A stretch of DNA of 64,000 nt, taken from NCBI GenBank assembly GCA_963921825.1, contig OY997592.1:22385432-22449431 (forward strand), read 5' to 3'. The stretch's first letter is position 1, and each line of letters begins with the position of its first letter. The notes under the pieces were generated by a model. It was not told the DNA's origin and ran no database searches. It worked only from the letters and a program-made list of their open reading frames with translations. Shown piece after piece: positions 47,251-58,465 of this stretch. Source of the DNA: Erodium maritimum. Lineage: Eukaryota > Streptophyta > Magnoliopsida > Geraniales > Geraniaceae. A program made the position numbers and the translations under genes.

Positions 47251-47857
47251 TTTGGAAATTAGAGAGTAGAATGTGGATATAAGATAGTGGAATTGGAGAA
47301 TGGGTGTGAAAAAAAATGAGGTTGGGGTTGGGGTATTTATAGGGTTTAAATTGTTATATATTTAATTAAAAAAAAGTCGTTGCCGACCGTTGTCAAACAG
47401 TCGGATTGGGCTGCCACGTGTCGTCACGCGAGAGGACGGGAGCGAGCCAGGGCCGAGGGGCGAGGGACGCGCGCCCGGCCCGCGAGCGAGGGACGAGGGT
47501 CGAGTCCTGCGGCCCGACCTGCGTGTTTGTGGACCGCGTAAAAACCGTCCCACAGTGGGACAGCCCGCGTCCCGCGGATCGCGAACGCACAGATTGGACC
47601 CGAGGGCCGGTCCGTTGTGTTTGCTCTTAGGGGTGTGTAAATTTGTTCTTAAATTGGATCTACCCGTTCATGAACTCATAATTCAAATGGACCTCTTGTA
47701 AATATGGTTGCGAATCTAAAATTTTAAAATCAATAAAATAATGAATGAGTTGTGATTATGGAATTCCAATACGCGGAAGGGCCAACCCACACACAAATTT
47801 TAACTAAATTACAATTCTATTTTGATTGTTATATCATACCCTATTTAGATTATTGCC

Positions 47858-49400
47858 AATTGAATTGTTTCTCCAATATAGCATTAGAACTTAAATTATA
47901 TCAATATTGGGGATCTGTTGCCCTAGCGCCGCAATGGCATATGGCGAAGCAGAGATGGATCATAGTCAGGATCACGACCATGATCCTAGGTAGGGTGATG
48001 GGTACTACCATTGCTATGGCCGCCTTAGCTTCGGCGATTTCGTGAAGGGGAAGCAACCATGTGCGGCGGTTTTGCGTGCGGCCGGGAGGTGCTCGTTCGT
48101 CTCAGATCAGGGAGATGAAATGGGGGTAAGTCTTTTGTGCTCAGTGTTGTAGTTGAATTCTCTGATTTTCCGGTGGATTTTGGGGACTCAATCGACGAAT
48201 TTAGGCTCGATTTTTTGGGGAAAATCGGGTCTTGTTGCCCCACTTCCGACGGCGGCGTTGTTGGGGTAGTTGGTGGGGCAGTCGAAAGAGAGTTCAGCGG
48301 CATGGTTCGTATGGTGAGGCTGTGGGGATGGACGTGTGCAGAAACGAACCGACGACGAAAAGCCGGAGTTTCTGACTGGTGATGGATTATGGGATCTGGT
48401 CCTGATTTGGGTTGTAGAGGGTTGTCGTGGTTCTGTTTTTCAGCAGGTTTTGATCAGCGTCGAATGGTTGGGGAACCGGGGACGGGACGACACAAGGGGG
48501 GCGAGGGTGGCTCAAGGTTCGGCGGCTGGTGAGGTGATGATGTGTTCAGGTGACTGGCCATCGGTGGTGGTGGGCGGTGCAGAACATGAGGACGCCTTTG
48601 GCCGCGACGACACTATGGTGTTGGGTGGGCAGGGTGAGGGCGATATCAGTGGCGGAGGACATAGTGGAGGCAGCGGGAGTAGCTTGTCGGTGCTTCGATC
48701 CACATCTTCTTTTCGTCTTACTGTAGAGGGGATAAGTGCCATAAGGACTTGGTCCTCAGTCAGTGACAGGAGGTACCTGTCTGCTGGTAGTGTGGGAGAG
48801 GAGGTACTGATAGGATGGCTACCAAGGGATCCTTCACCGTCGTTATCTAGAAAGAAAAGGGCAGAGAGGGACGAGGAACCTGAGATAGAAGGATCGTCGG
48901 CGTCTGACGGGGCGTCACAAGTAGCGGCGGGGGGCTTCAAGCACCCCCGCCTCCAGGAATGAGTGCCTGGGGGTCCAGGGAGGGTTGGTCGACTGTACCT
49001 TCTCCCTGGCAGATTGGTGGCAATGGTTCTACCAACAGTCGACAAGATGCTTCCCTACCACTTCGGAGTCAGCAATCCCGCGTTCAGGAGCCCTACAACT
49101 ATCATTCAAGGGAGGACGACGCATGCTGACTTACCGGGGTAGCTATCGGTCCACCACTGTTCAACGCTCAACTGATATGCTCGATCAGCGTTTTTGGTTG
49201 GAGCATACTGTATCGGTATCCAAGGATGCTACCGCAGTCAACCCCCCCGACCGCCTCTTGCATATGAGCACAATTTATTTCTCAGCATTTCTGTCTCAGT
49301 TTATTTTTTTTCGAACTACTGTTTTGTAAGGTTTTCGTCGACAGACGAACACCTAGTTATCTTTATATCTTACTAATATTTCCAGTTCCTCTCAAAAAAA
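47858..49400 (+). mobile_element. LINE-derived element A (ORF1 end, no ORF2)
   Basis: Perfect 15-bp duplications ATTTAGATTATTGCC at 47843-47857 and 49401-49415 and a CTCAAAAAAA tail define a target-primed retroposon of 1543 bases. The 3' part (48820-49400) matches element B (51820-51851 plus 54914-55469). No endonuclease or reverse transcriptase is present, so it must have moved using proteins of another LINE. Confidence 0.85.
48336..48962 (+). pseudogene. LINE ORF1 C-terminal part
   Basis: The 208-residue frame ends GGFKHPRLQE, the same C-terminus as ORF1 of element B (GGVKHPRLQE). The DUF4283 domain and zinc knuckle are not present here, so this is a reduced ORF1. The actual start is not clear. 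Upstream DNA to 47858 has short frames without motifs. Confidence 0.5.
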
Positions 49401-49415
49401 ATTTAGATTATTGCC

Positions 49416-49963
49416 TTCTTTTATAATATTTTAATGATTACTTTAGTAAAAAGACAGTATCCATATTATTATGTGCACCATTTTGTTGTTTATAAAATCA
49501 TTGAATTTTTTATATTATATTTTATGAAACCTTTTGAATGTTAAATTAAATGAAAAATTACACATAATTTTCCTTAGTATTTACTTATTTTCAGATCGTC
49601 CCTTTAACTATTTTTTTTTAAATTTAGCATCCTTAACTTTATTTATTTTTTACTTTAGTCTAACTCCGTTAACTTTTTATCCAAAAGATGTAAAAAGTCT
49701 TAAATACCCTCCATGAACCATCAAAATTTTAAAATCATTCGTTCTTCTAATAAGTTATTTTGTTTATTTTTATCATTAATTTTTTATCTGTTTTTTGTTA
49801 ATATATATATTTTTTAATTTTCATCAAGACTTGTTTTATTCTTTTTTTGTATTCCATTATTCTATTTTTTTTATAATTCATTATTCTGTTTTTAATATTG
49901 ATATATTTCTTTACCATTTATTAATTTTTTTTTAATTTTATTAAACATTTTTTTAAGCACATC
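49416..49963. other. AT-rich spacer with a MITE relic
   Basis: Very AT-rich DNA with T runs. The part 49535-49700 (AAAAATTACACATAATTTTCC.., ACTCCGTTAAC) is an inverted relative of 58905-59095, so both are copies of one MITE-like family. No gene. Confidence 0.5.
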
Positions 49964-51851
49964 AAATACAAAAAAAAAGTGTGCAGCCTCTCGAACCCCT
50001 CTGCTAGGGTTTAGAAACGGTTTTGCGATTTCCACCTTTCTCAATGGCGTTCTCGAGCATTGTGGACGGCGGGGACGTGGGTGGTGATGGCGGGGTCCAT
50101 TGGGGACCGCATATATCGGGGCAGGACGTTGGGGCCGGGGCTATCGTCGAAGAAGACGGAGTCGGGGTTGTTGGTACGGAGCATCCGGGTTTGATCCCGA
50201 CGAGCGAGACGCCGCCAGTGGAGGAGGCGTGGTCGGGGGAAGTTCGTGAGGAAGCCGATCCGGAGGAGGACTCGGAGGAGACGGGCTCCCTGTGGTCGGA
50301 GAAGGAGGGGGAGAGGGAGATTACGCCGGCGTTCTCGCCGGGGGTGATGAAGCCCCGTGGGTCGGGATCGCCAATGCGGTTCTCGGCCAACCGTGATGAG
50401 GAGGCCGGTTGGGTGATTGGGGGTCGTGTTCGATCTGGTCCGGCGACCCTTCGCCGTACGCAGGTGAGAGGCCCACAGCCGCGGCGGGGGGACACGGGGG
50501 TAGCTCGGCGTGTCCCGGAACAACCGGCGCGGGCAGGGGATGAGTTGAGTCCGATCCAGATCTCGTCGGGATCGGAAATCAGGCCGGTGGAGGCGCCGGC
50601 AGAGGTTACTTGGCGTCGAAGGAAGGGGAAGGAGCCGGTTGTGGAGGAGACTAGTGTTTCCCCTATTCGGGCCGGGGCTTCATGGGCGACGCTAGATGGG
50701 TGGGAGGTGGACCGCGGGTTGGGTCGAGACCACATCCGGGCTGGACCCGAGGAGGGGCGGGCGATGTGGCGGAGTGGGCTGCCCGGTTCGGCTCGGGTCG
50801 AGCCCAGCCGGATGGACCACGGGTCGGGATGGACGCTGAAACGGGTCGGGTGTACGGACGGGCCTCGAACCCGGTTGGCCGGGATGTCCGATCGGGTCAG
50901 GGGGTCCGGTGTTCTGGAATGGTTCAGCGTCGGGATGTGGGGATTCTCGTGGGGATCAGGCTGCACTGGACTGCCAAATGGGAGCGATGAGGATCAAAGA
51001 AGTAGTGGTGCCGGTCCAGGAGATCACTAGTAGAGGGAACTCGTACAAATTCGCTCTGGCAGCCAAAGTTCTGACCACTAGGAGGATCTTTTGGAAGTCG
51101 GTGGTGGCCCGAATGGAGGATGTTTGGGGAATGAAGGTGGAGGCTAAACCTTTGAAAGGGGGTCTGGTTGCCTTTTTCTTCAAGACTGCTAAGGAGAGGG
51201 AGAGGGTCCTGCTAGGGGAGCACTGGTCCTTTTGGGATTCTCTGATCCTGTTTACGGATCTGAGAGCCCATATGCAGGTCAGGATATGCAATTCCATCAT
51301 TTCTCGGTCTGGGAGAGGGTGTCGAACTTGCCAATTGGAGCTTGGACGAGGGATGTGGGTTTTAGAGTGGGCAACACGCTGGGAGTCTGTCAAGGCGTGG
51401 ATGTGGACGAGGATGGCCTTTGCTGGGGAGATTTTATGAAGGTCCGGATCAGGGCAGATATCAGAGTCCCACTACAGAGCCAACTCTGGTTCCGACTTTC
51501 TGTCTCACAGGTACGCACACGCTTGTACATCTCGTACGAACATCTTCCTGAACATTGTTTTGGTTGTTGTTGTGCGGGGCATCTATTCCCGGTCTGCCCG
51601 GTTGTGGGAGGAGTCAGGGGATCCTCACTAAAAGCACCAGGGGACCCAAGGTCAGCCCTAGAGAAAGCTAAGCATGGAAAGGCTACACTGGGGACGAACT
51701 GGACGTATTTAGGGGGCTCTGAGAAGGGGGGCCGGCCGAAGGAAGCACCAAAGATACCACCACGGAAGGACGGGACAAGGTGGTGGAGTCAGAGGGAAGT
51801 GGAAGAGGAGGACGGGCCGAGGGGTTGGCTACCAAGGGACCTGACACCAAC

Positions 51852-54800
51852 TGTAAAACTCGCTTCGCTTTCAAAAGGGTATTAAATTGCAATCCGAAAA
51901 CCTTAGGGTAGGTTTTTGAAAATTGTGGTTAAAAAAAAAAGCAGGTCTGGACCAGGCCAGGCGCGCAGGCCCAGCCCAGCCCAGCCAGCCTTGAGCCCGG
52001 TTGTCTTCTGAGGCCCGGAGTGGCCGACCCAAACCCATGCCCCTTATAAGCTGAAACCCTAGGGTTTCAGCGTCACTTTTACACGCAGCCGAACCCTCAC
52101 ACCCTCTCTTCTCCTCTCGAACCTTCACCTCCCGTTCTCTCTATCTCTCTCAGAAGTCGTCCCCTCCCTCATCTGGTTCTTATCGTTTCCGGCCGCCACC
52201 TCCCTCAGCACCCTCGTTCCCATCCTCCTCACCATCTCCGACCTCCCTACCTCTCTCTCCTCCTTCATCTCCCAACCCACTTTCTCCATCTCCATCCAGA
52301 ACCGCCAGCCACCGCCTCTTTCTCCTCCGTCTCGCCGCCCACACCCTCGTCCAGACCATCTCCCGAGCTCGATCCCGACCACCACAACCCACCCCGACCG
52401 CGTCTGTTCGGATCCGGCGCGAGGTTCGCCGTCCACCGCCGCTCTCCACCGCCCGCCACCGTTTCCTTACGGCGAGTTCTCGGCCCGTGGAACCTCAGCC
52501 GATAACGGCGTCGCCGGTGGTCGGCCGGACCCAATCCGATCTCGTCCTTCTTCTCTTGTTTTTCCTTTCCCCAGTTCGTTCAGATCTGGTCGGTGATAGG
52601 ACATGTTCTGTTCTGGATCTGGTTGGGACGGAACAGAACTTCGGAAATGGAAAGGAACAGAACAAAAACGTGATTTCAGTCTTGTTTAAAGGAATGTTGG
52701 GAAATGGTGTAAATCTGAAGTGTAAAGAAGAACAAGAATTTAAGTTGTTGTTAATTTGTTTCAATACGAAATTGGATCTGTTTAAGTGTGAAAAAAAAAG
52801 AGTTTAAGCTGAGTGTTAAAATGAAAATCAGATTTAGAATAAAAGTTAGATCTTTGTTTTTCGATCGTAAAAATGGTTAGTGATAAAAACTAGATCGGGT
52901 TAAATTAAAAGAGTTTTAAAACGAAAGTCTGTCGTTAAAGTTAAACTTGAGTTAAGTTAAATCGAAAGGGGAAAACGAACTCAGGTCGGATTTAGAAAGG
53001 TTTGGACCAAAACCTTGAGTTTGGAAAGGAACTGAAAGGAATCGTTTTGTTTCAACACAAAATCGGAACTAAATAAAGCAAAGGAGTTCAAAGACGGTTT
53101 TGAGTTAAAATTGGTTTTAACTGGGTTTTGGATCAATCTGAGTTCGGTGCGCAGGTGCTCGAAACCGACCTGTCGTAATCCCACTTTCATCCCGCTCGAG
53201 TGTAAAAGGCAACTATCAGTTTTAAACTGGACTAATCGTAACCTTTAACTTAACGGCGGAACCGTTATAAATTTATGGCTTTGTGTTAAATTTAGAGTCC
53301 GGCTTCGATCGAAGGGGAGCCCCGGAGGGCAATTTACAAAACCCGGGCAGATTCGCCATGTCGGGCGAATCGGGCCTTTGCGGGTCCTTTATCGACAATA
53401 TCGAGTAATTGGGAAGTTTGGGAGTGATCGACATTGTCGGGGTTACGTTGGGCGTTAAGTTTATTAATTTTCGGTTATTCGTACTAGTTTAAAAGTACTT
53501 TGAATTTGTGTTCTTTTAGATCGTGCTGCGGACCGAGGCAAAGGGAAGCTCGACGAGTGACTGGGATCATCTCGGGTTTTAGTGGAGCGCTTTTGGAGTT
53601 GTTTACGAGGTAGGAAAAGTAGCCGGATCTCGGCCCTAATTAGGGAAAGTTAATAGTAGAATTGCATGTGACACCGGTGTGTCGTGGGTTGAATAGGTTT
53701 ATTTTTTTAAATATTAGAAAAGCATGATACAGGATTGTAGCGTTTAAGAGAGAAGCATGTGACACTTAGTAGTGTCGTAGGAACAGAGAATTTAGCGATA
53801 TTAGAATTACTGGAGGCATATGACCATGCCCGGAGGTTGACTGTTTAATTTCTGTCTTGGGTGGCCATGAGAGCCCGTGTTATTTGAATTGGTGTCTGGG
53901 TGGCCATGAGAGCCCGTGTTATTTGAATTGGTGTCTGGGTGGCCATGATAGCCGTGTTATTTAAATTGGTGTTTGGGTGGCCATGAGAGCCCGTGTATTT
54001 GTTGTTGAGTTTGGGTGGCCATGAGAGCCCGTGTGTTATTATTGGTGTCTTGGGGTTGTTGAACCCGAGTCTTGACTGTTGAGATGTCTTGAGTGGCCGT
54101 GAGTGCCTGTTTGTTGAACTTGCTTGTGTTGTGGTTGTGTTTGCCCGACCCGACTGTGTGTCGGGGAGTGGTGTGGATTTTGGCAGGTTACGAGCATTCT
54201 TTGGCTGGCCTGACCAAACTCGAGCCTCGACAGGTTCTGAGCATTCTTTGGCTAGCCTGTTCCGTGTCCGGATCCCGAAAGGTTATGAGCATTCTTTGGC
54301 TAGCCTGATCCGTGACCGGGTCCCGGCAGGTTACGAGCATTCTTCGGCTGGCCTGACCGTGTACGAGGCTCGGCAGGTTCTGAGCATTCTTCGGCTAGCC
54401 TGATCCGTGTTCGTGTCTTTGGGGAAGGTCATTATTGGTTGTGTCAGTTTTACTTTACGAATTTGAGTTTGAGTCTGTTGTGGATGGTAATGGGTTGTGG
54501 TTCAGTTGAGTACTTGAGTTGGGGACTGTAGTCCCGGTGTTGGTGTTGGTTTTGGTTTTGGTGTTACTAGCTTTATCTACTAATTATGCCATAGTCAGTC
54601 TGTTATCCGTGGAGGTGAGCGAACGCTCACCCCTAGCTGCTTTTCCTACAGGTACTGATCAGCAGACGGATTAGGTTAGCTCTTGAAGTTCATGGAGCTT
54701 GGAGCGGAGTCTGGTCTTTACTTTTGTTGAGTCTAGTGACGGATGTTGTACCTTGACCACTTGTTGAGACGTTTTTGTATTGTAAATATTATTATTATTT

Positions 54801-54908
54801 TTGGTAACTAAATGGAAAAATCAGAGTTTTACCCAAAACAGGTTTTAAATGTCTCATGTTTTAAATGTTCGCGTACCGAGTTCGGTTCGCTGAAATTGTG
54901 GCGTGACA
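51852..54908 (+). mobile_element. Ty3/Gypsy-type solo LTR, 3.1 kb, inside LINE element B
   Basis: Ends TGTAAAACTCGC and GAAATTGTGGCGTGACA; perfect 5-bp duplications CCAAC at 51847-51851 and 54909-54913. Same family as 27883-31196, in the opposite orientation. It looks whole as a solo LTR. The C/T-rich and GC-rich stretch at 52080-52560 gives long frames on both strands that are not genes. Confidence 0.9.
53860..54420. repeat. Two tandem arrays in the LTR
   Basis: First array, 53860-54060: units of about 40 bases with GGTGGCCATGAGAGCCCGTG. Second, 54180-54420: about five units of 50-60 bases with TTACGAGCATTCTTTGGCTGG or close variants. The first matches the array at 28740-29320. Confidence 0.8.
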
Positions 54909-55481
54909 CCAACACTATCGGGTACCAAGAGGACCATGATGGGGGAGGATCCCGAGGAGGATGAAGACTCGACGGCGTCAAATGAGGCGTCATCAGCAGC
55001 GGCGGGGGGCGTTAAGCACCCTCGCCTCCAGGAATGAGTCACCAAGTGGCCAGGGAGGGTTTGGTCGGCTGTACCTTCTCCCTGGTGTATAGGTGGCATT
55101 GGTATCACCAACAGCTTATACGTTACTACCCTACCACTTCGGGGTCAGCATTCCCGCGTTCAGGAGCCCTACCATTATCAATCAAGGGAGGACGACGCAC
55201 GCTGACATACCGGGGGAGTAATTGGTCCACCGTTGTTCGTTTATCCTCTGATCTGCTCGGTCAGTTTCTTCTGGTTGGGGTATACTGTATCGGTATCTCT
55301 GGATGCTACCGCAGTCCCACCCCCCCGACCACAATTATGCTACAGAGCACTTTTAAGTTTCCGGCATTTGTCTTTCCAGTTATATTAGCTTGGTTTATGT
55401 ACGGTGATCTCCAGGAGTGGGATCACCAAGTTATTTTACATTAATAATATTTCAATTTCCTCTATAAAAAAATACAAAAAA

Positions 55482-56213
55482 TTGTCCCTGTAATGACCCT
55501 CCACCAACATCTTCCTTCCCTTTCGCCATTTCATTTCCTGTCTCTGTAATGACCCAACCTTGCATAGCAAACCAAAGCCTCTCTTCCATGTTAAAATATA
55601 GGCACAACACATAGGAAATTGAACAAAAAAAAATTCCAAAAAAGGAATGAACAAAATTACAGAATGAACAATTGTTGAAATGATTTCCAAAATGAACAGA
55701 AAATTGAACAAAAAAATTTCAAAGTAGGATTAAAAAATGTAGATCTGAGATTCGAGATCGAGACGGGCGAGGCTTGAGGGTCCTCCGATGCTTGGCTTCC
55801 ACGTCGTGGAATGATTTGCGGACCGAATCGAATAGGTCGGAGCTCAACCGGACGAGGTTCCTGAAAACGAGCTTCTCGGAGAGGAGATCGACGAAGAAGG
55901 CTTGGTTCCCCAAGTCCCCAAAACGAGCTTCTCCAGCCGTTACTTTCGAAGCTTCGCTCATGGTGTTCACCGGCTCCTCACCTTTCGTGGTTGCTTTGGC
56001 TTTGGCGGTGGTGGGTTAGAGATTGAAACGGAGAAGACGAAGAAGGGGTTTGAAGGAATCGATTTTGAAGCAAGGTTGGGTCTAGGTTGAGGAGGCCATG
56101 GTCGGTGGAGGCTTACTCTAGGAGATGGCTGATTGAAGGTGAAGGGAGGTTGAAGAAAGAGTTGATGAAGAGGGAGGCTTGTAGGAGAAAGAGATAGATA
56201 TGGTTGGGAGAGA
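55482..56213. other. Spacer holding a possible gene fragment
   Basis: The sequence between LINE element B and the Harbinger element. The left half is AT-rich with two near copies of TGTAATGACCC; the right half is gene-like (see 55719-55970). Confidence 0.4.
55719..55970 (-). pseudogene. Possible fragment of a host gene, first exon-like
   Basis: Minus-strand frame MNTMSEASKVTAGEARFGDL.., then NQAFFVDLLSEKLVFRNLVR and LSSDLFDSVRKSFHDVEAKH. The mix of charged and hydrophobic residues looks like real protein and unlike transposon frames nearby. I do not recognise the family. No further exon was found to the left, so it may be a captured or broken 5' end, or an unfinished gene model. The start could be MSEASK, three codons in. 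Confidence 0.35.
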
Positions 56214-56216
56214 TAA

Positions 56217-58416
56217 GAGCACGCACAATGGGTCGGCCCTCACCTCCGACCCCCGCGCGCGGTCCGCAGCCCTCGGGCCGTCCCGCTGTGTTTTGGAAAA
56301 GTCGCGGTCCGCAGCCCTGAAAAACGCGGCCCTCAGTTCGGCCCTCGCTCCTCGGCCCTCGATCGCGGTCCGGGCACGCGGCCCTCGCTCCTCGCTCCTC
56401 GGTCTCGCTGGCCCTCTCCCGTGCCGACACGTGGCACCCCACAGTCGACCGCTTGACAACGGTCGGTAACGACTACTTTTAAAAAAAATTAATAATCAAC
56501 AAATTAAAAGCCTATAAATACCTCAACCCCAATCTCATTTTTTCCACACCATTCTCCACTTTCACTCTTCAATTTCACTCTCTCATTCCCACATTCTCCT
56601 CTCTCATTTCAATTATTCTCGTGAAAAATGTCGGGCGACGCAGGGTCCCGTGCACACTCAGCTGGTGACGATGTCAGATTCAGCACCGACGAACTGGCAC
56701 AGAATTTGCAAGACATTCTAGCGGACCCTCGGGACAACTCCGCTTTCTCGCCATACTTGCAACCGGGGTCGAGCTCAGGTAAGTGCAAACTTATTATTTA
56801 TGTAATGTAATTTTTTAAATAAATTTATTGTATTTATTTAATGTATTTATTGAATTTCTGTAATTACCTCATTGTATTTGTTTAATTAATGTACTTATTA
56901 TAATTTTTTTAATTCATTTATTGTATTAATTTATTGTTTAGGCCAATTCCGTCCCCAACAATTTCAAATGGCGCCAGGGTTCCAGATGCCACAATTTGGT
57001 ATGAACCCACAAAGGTTCCAGATGTCACCACAATTCTACAACTACCCCAGGCACCCACTACCCGACGTAGTCGTCCCCCAACCATCCTCTGTCGGACCTT
57101 CCCAATGACGACCCCGGCCCCGAGCACCACAGCCGGATGGGCGGACATTCACCAAGGATGAAGACAACCACCTCATAGACTGCTGGTTGAGTACTACAAA
57201 AGACCCCATCAAGGGCAACTCTCAAGCCGGAAACACATTCTGGTGCGCTATTGAGAGGAAGTACAACTCGAAGGCAAGTCTCCAAGATCGCAACTGACAA
57301 GCTCTCAAGAAACGTTGGGGCAGAGGCTCCTCGCAGACAAGGAGGTTCCTCGGGTATTTGAAGTCCTTCAAGGACGAGTATGCGAGCGGCTTCAACGACG
57401 AGGAGCACATGAGACGTGCAAAGGAGATGTGGGCGGCTGCACCGAAACATCGTGACCACCCACTAAAGTTCGACCTGGATCATTGGGTGAAGAAGCTCGA
57501 GGGCAATACGAAGTTCGTTGCCGAGGAAGGCACAATGGGTAATGTCCGCCAAGAACAAGCACGCCAACAACGACAACGGTTGGATGAGACTGAGGCTTAT
57601 AGCTCAACCCCACCCACAAGCATAGGGGACGATTACACACCTCTTAGTGGTGAGTCCCAACAACCAAAATGTGGAGCTTCCGACCAGTACGAGGGGACTG
57701 AGGTCCCTCTCAGCGACACACCCCCATCCCCTGAGGCCGCCCCAAGTCCCCCTCGCCGAACCCGACCGCAAGGAAAGAAGGCAGTGAAGGCCTCAAACAA
57801 GGCGAGCGTCCTCACGACCCAAATGTCTACCTTCGCCGAGATGGAACGTTCACGGCTAGAGGCTGAATGTACACGGGAGGAACGCCATGCATAAAGGACC
57901 CGCATGATACACACATTAATCCAACAATGGGAAGCAAACTTCGCCACCTACAGGTCCATGTTGGACAAGGATACCTCCTCCTTCACCGAAGAGATATGTC
58001 AGAGCATAAGTGGTGTAAGGCCCGACTGCGAGAAGTCATGGCAACCCTTCAAGGTGAAATTAATGATCTTCGACGACAACAACCACCACCGGATGTCGAC
58101 CCAAAAGGGGATGATTCTTGAACATGTATTTTTTGGGGTTGTATTAAAAGAGGTTAAATAAAATTAAAAGTTAATTTTTATTCGTGTTAAATTTATTTAT
58201 TAATTAATTATTTTTTTCCCAAAATTGTTTAAATTATAAATAATTTAAACGGTTTCTGATAAAGAATAAAATAAAACAGCAAAATATCAATTGATAATCC
58301 AGTCAGCACATGGCCTCTCCATTGCAAAACACCCACTATTCTGCAGCCCCATGGCCTCACTTTTGTCCAGTCAACACAAGGGCCCCAGACCCAGGGCCTT
58401 TCTGTTGTACATGCTC
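56217..58416 (+). mobile_element. PIF/Harbinger element carrying only the Myb-like ORF1
   Basis: Termini GAGCACGCACAATGGGTCGG and (reverse complement) GAGCATGTACAACAG are imperfect inverted repeats; TAA flanks at 56214-56216 and 58417-58419 are the Harbinger target. It has a TATAAATACC block near 56513, ORF1 with one intron, and a 3' block with AATTTAAACGGTTTCTGATAAAG shared with 45476-47626. There is no transposase. Confidence 0.9.
56628..58121 (+). pseudogene. PIF/Harbinger ORF1, Myb/SANT-like (trihelix) DNA-binding protein
   Basis: In PIF/Harbinger elements this protein helps the transposase reach DNA and the nucleus. Exon 1 is 56628-56779 (MSGDAGSRAHSAGDD..), with donor GTAAGT and acceptor ..TTTAG before 56941; exon 2 reads a Gln/Phe/Pro-rich stretch, then the Myb/SANT-like domain (RTFTKDEDNHLIDCWLS.., NTFWCAIERKYNS, LKKRWGRG) and a Lys/Arg-rich linker (PSPPRRTRPQGKKAV). 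In-frame stops lie after VGPSQ, after LQDRN and after EERHA, and the C-terminal part is best read after a frameshift (MATLQGEINDLRRQQPPP). Not functional. Confidence 0.85.
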
Positions 58417-58465
58417 TAAGGTGGAGAAGATAAAAGGGTTTAGGGTTAGCTTAAGGTTATATATA

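Larger units (their letters stand above)
45476..47626 (-). mobile_element. PIF/Harbinger element carrying only the transposase
   Basis: The right terminus (minus strand GAGCAAACACAACGGACCGG) ends at 47626 next to TTA. The left terminus, placed near 45476 by similarity to the end of the element at 56217-58416, is eroded and lacks a clear TTA. Both elements share the terminal DNA, a TTGACAACGGTCGG block, a TATAAATACC promoter block before the ORF, and the AACCGTTTAAATTAT 3' block. Autonomous Harbinger elements encode a transposase and a Myb-like protein; here only the transposase is present. Confidence 0.8.
50044..55037 (+). pseudogene. LINE ORF1: DUF4283 domain and CCHC zinc knuckle
   Basis: ORF1 proteins of plant LINEs bind RNA. 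The frame opens MAFSSIVDGGDVGG at 50044 (an acidic, low-complexity N-terminal part), continues in a DUF4283-like domain (IFWKSVVARMEDVWG, GLVAFFFKTAKERERVL, HWSFWDSLILF) in a second frame near 51040-51290, then returns to the first frame (FHHFSVWERVSNLP, GICWGDFMKVRI-type block) and a knuckle CFGCCCAGHLFPVC (C-x2-C-x4-H-x4-C). The LTR inserts near 51851 and the frame ends KHPRLQE at 55037. At least two frameshifts and the LTR make it non-functional. Confidence 0.8.
49976..55469 (+). mobile_element. LINE-derived element B (ORF1, no ORF2), split by a Ty3 solo LTR
   Basis: Twelve-base duplications AAATACAAAAAA at 49964-49975 and 55470-55481 bound the element. Order: short leader (GTGTGCAGCCTCTCG), ORF1, the solo LTR at 51852-54908, the ORF1 end, a roughly 430-base 3' region shared with element A, and an A-rich tail (TCTATAAAA). 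No endonuclease-reverse transcriptase ORF2 exists between ORF1 and the 3' region, so this too depends on another LINE. Confidence 0.85.

Noticed and set aside
46960-47262. Plus-strand frames over the repeated part of the transposase gene
   Set aside because: Antisense shadows of the 30-bp coding repeat.
48512-49045. 177-residue minus-strand frame
   Set aside because: It is antisense to the LINE ORF1 end and reflects codon structure on the plus strand.
50004-50966. 320-residue minus-strand frame
   Set aside because: Antisense to LINE ORF1; Ser/Pro-rich with no domain.
52125-52764. Several overlapping frames in C/T-rich DNA
   Set aside because: Inside a solo LTR; low-complexity composition explains them.
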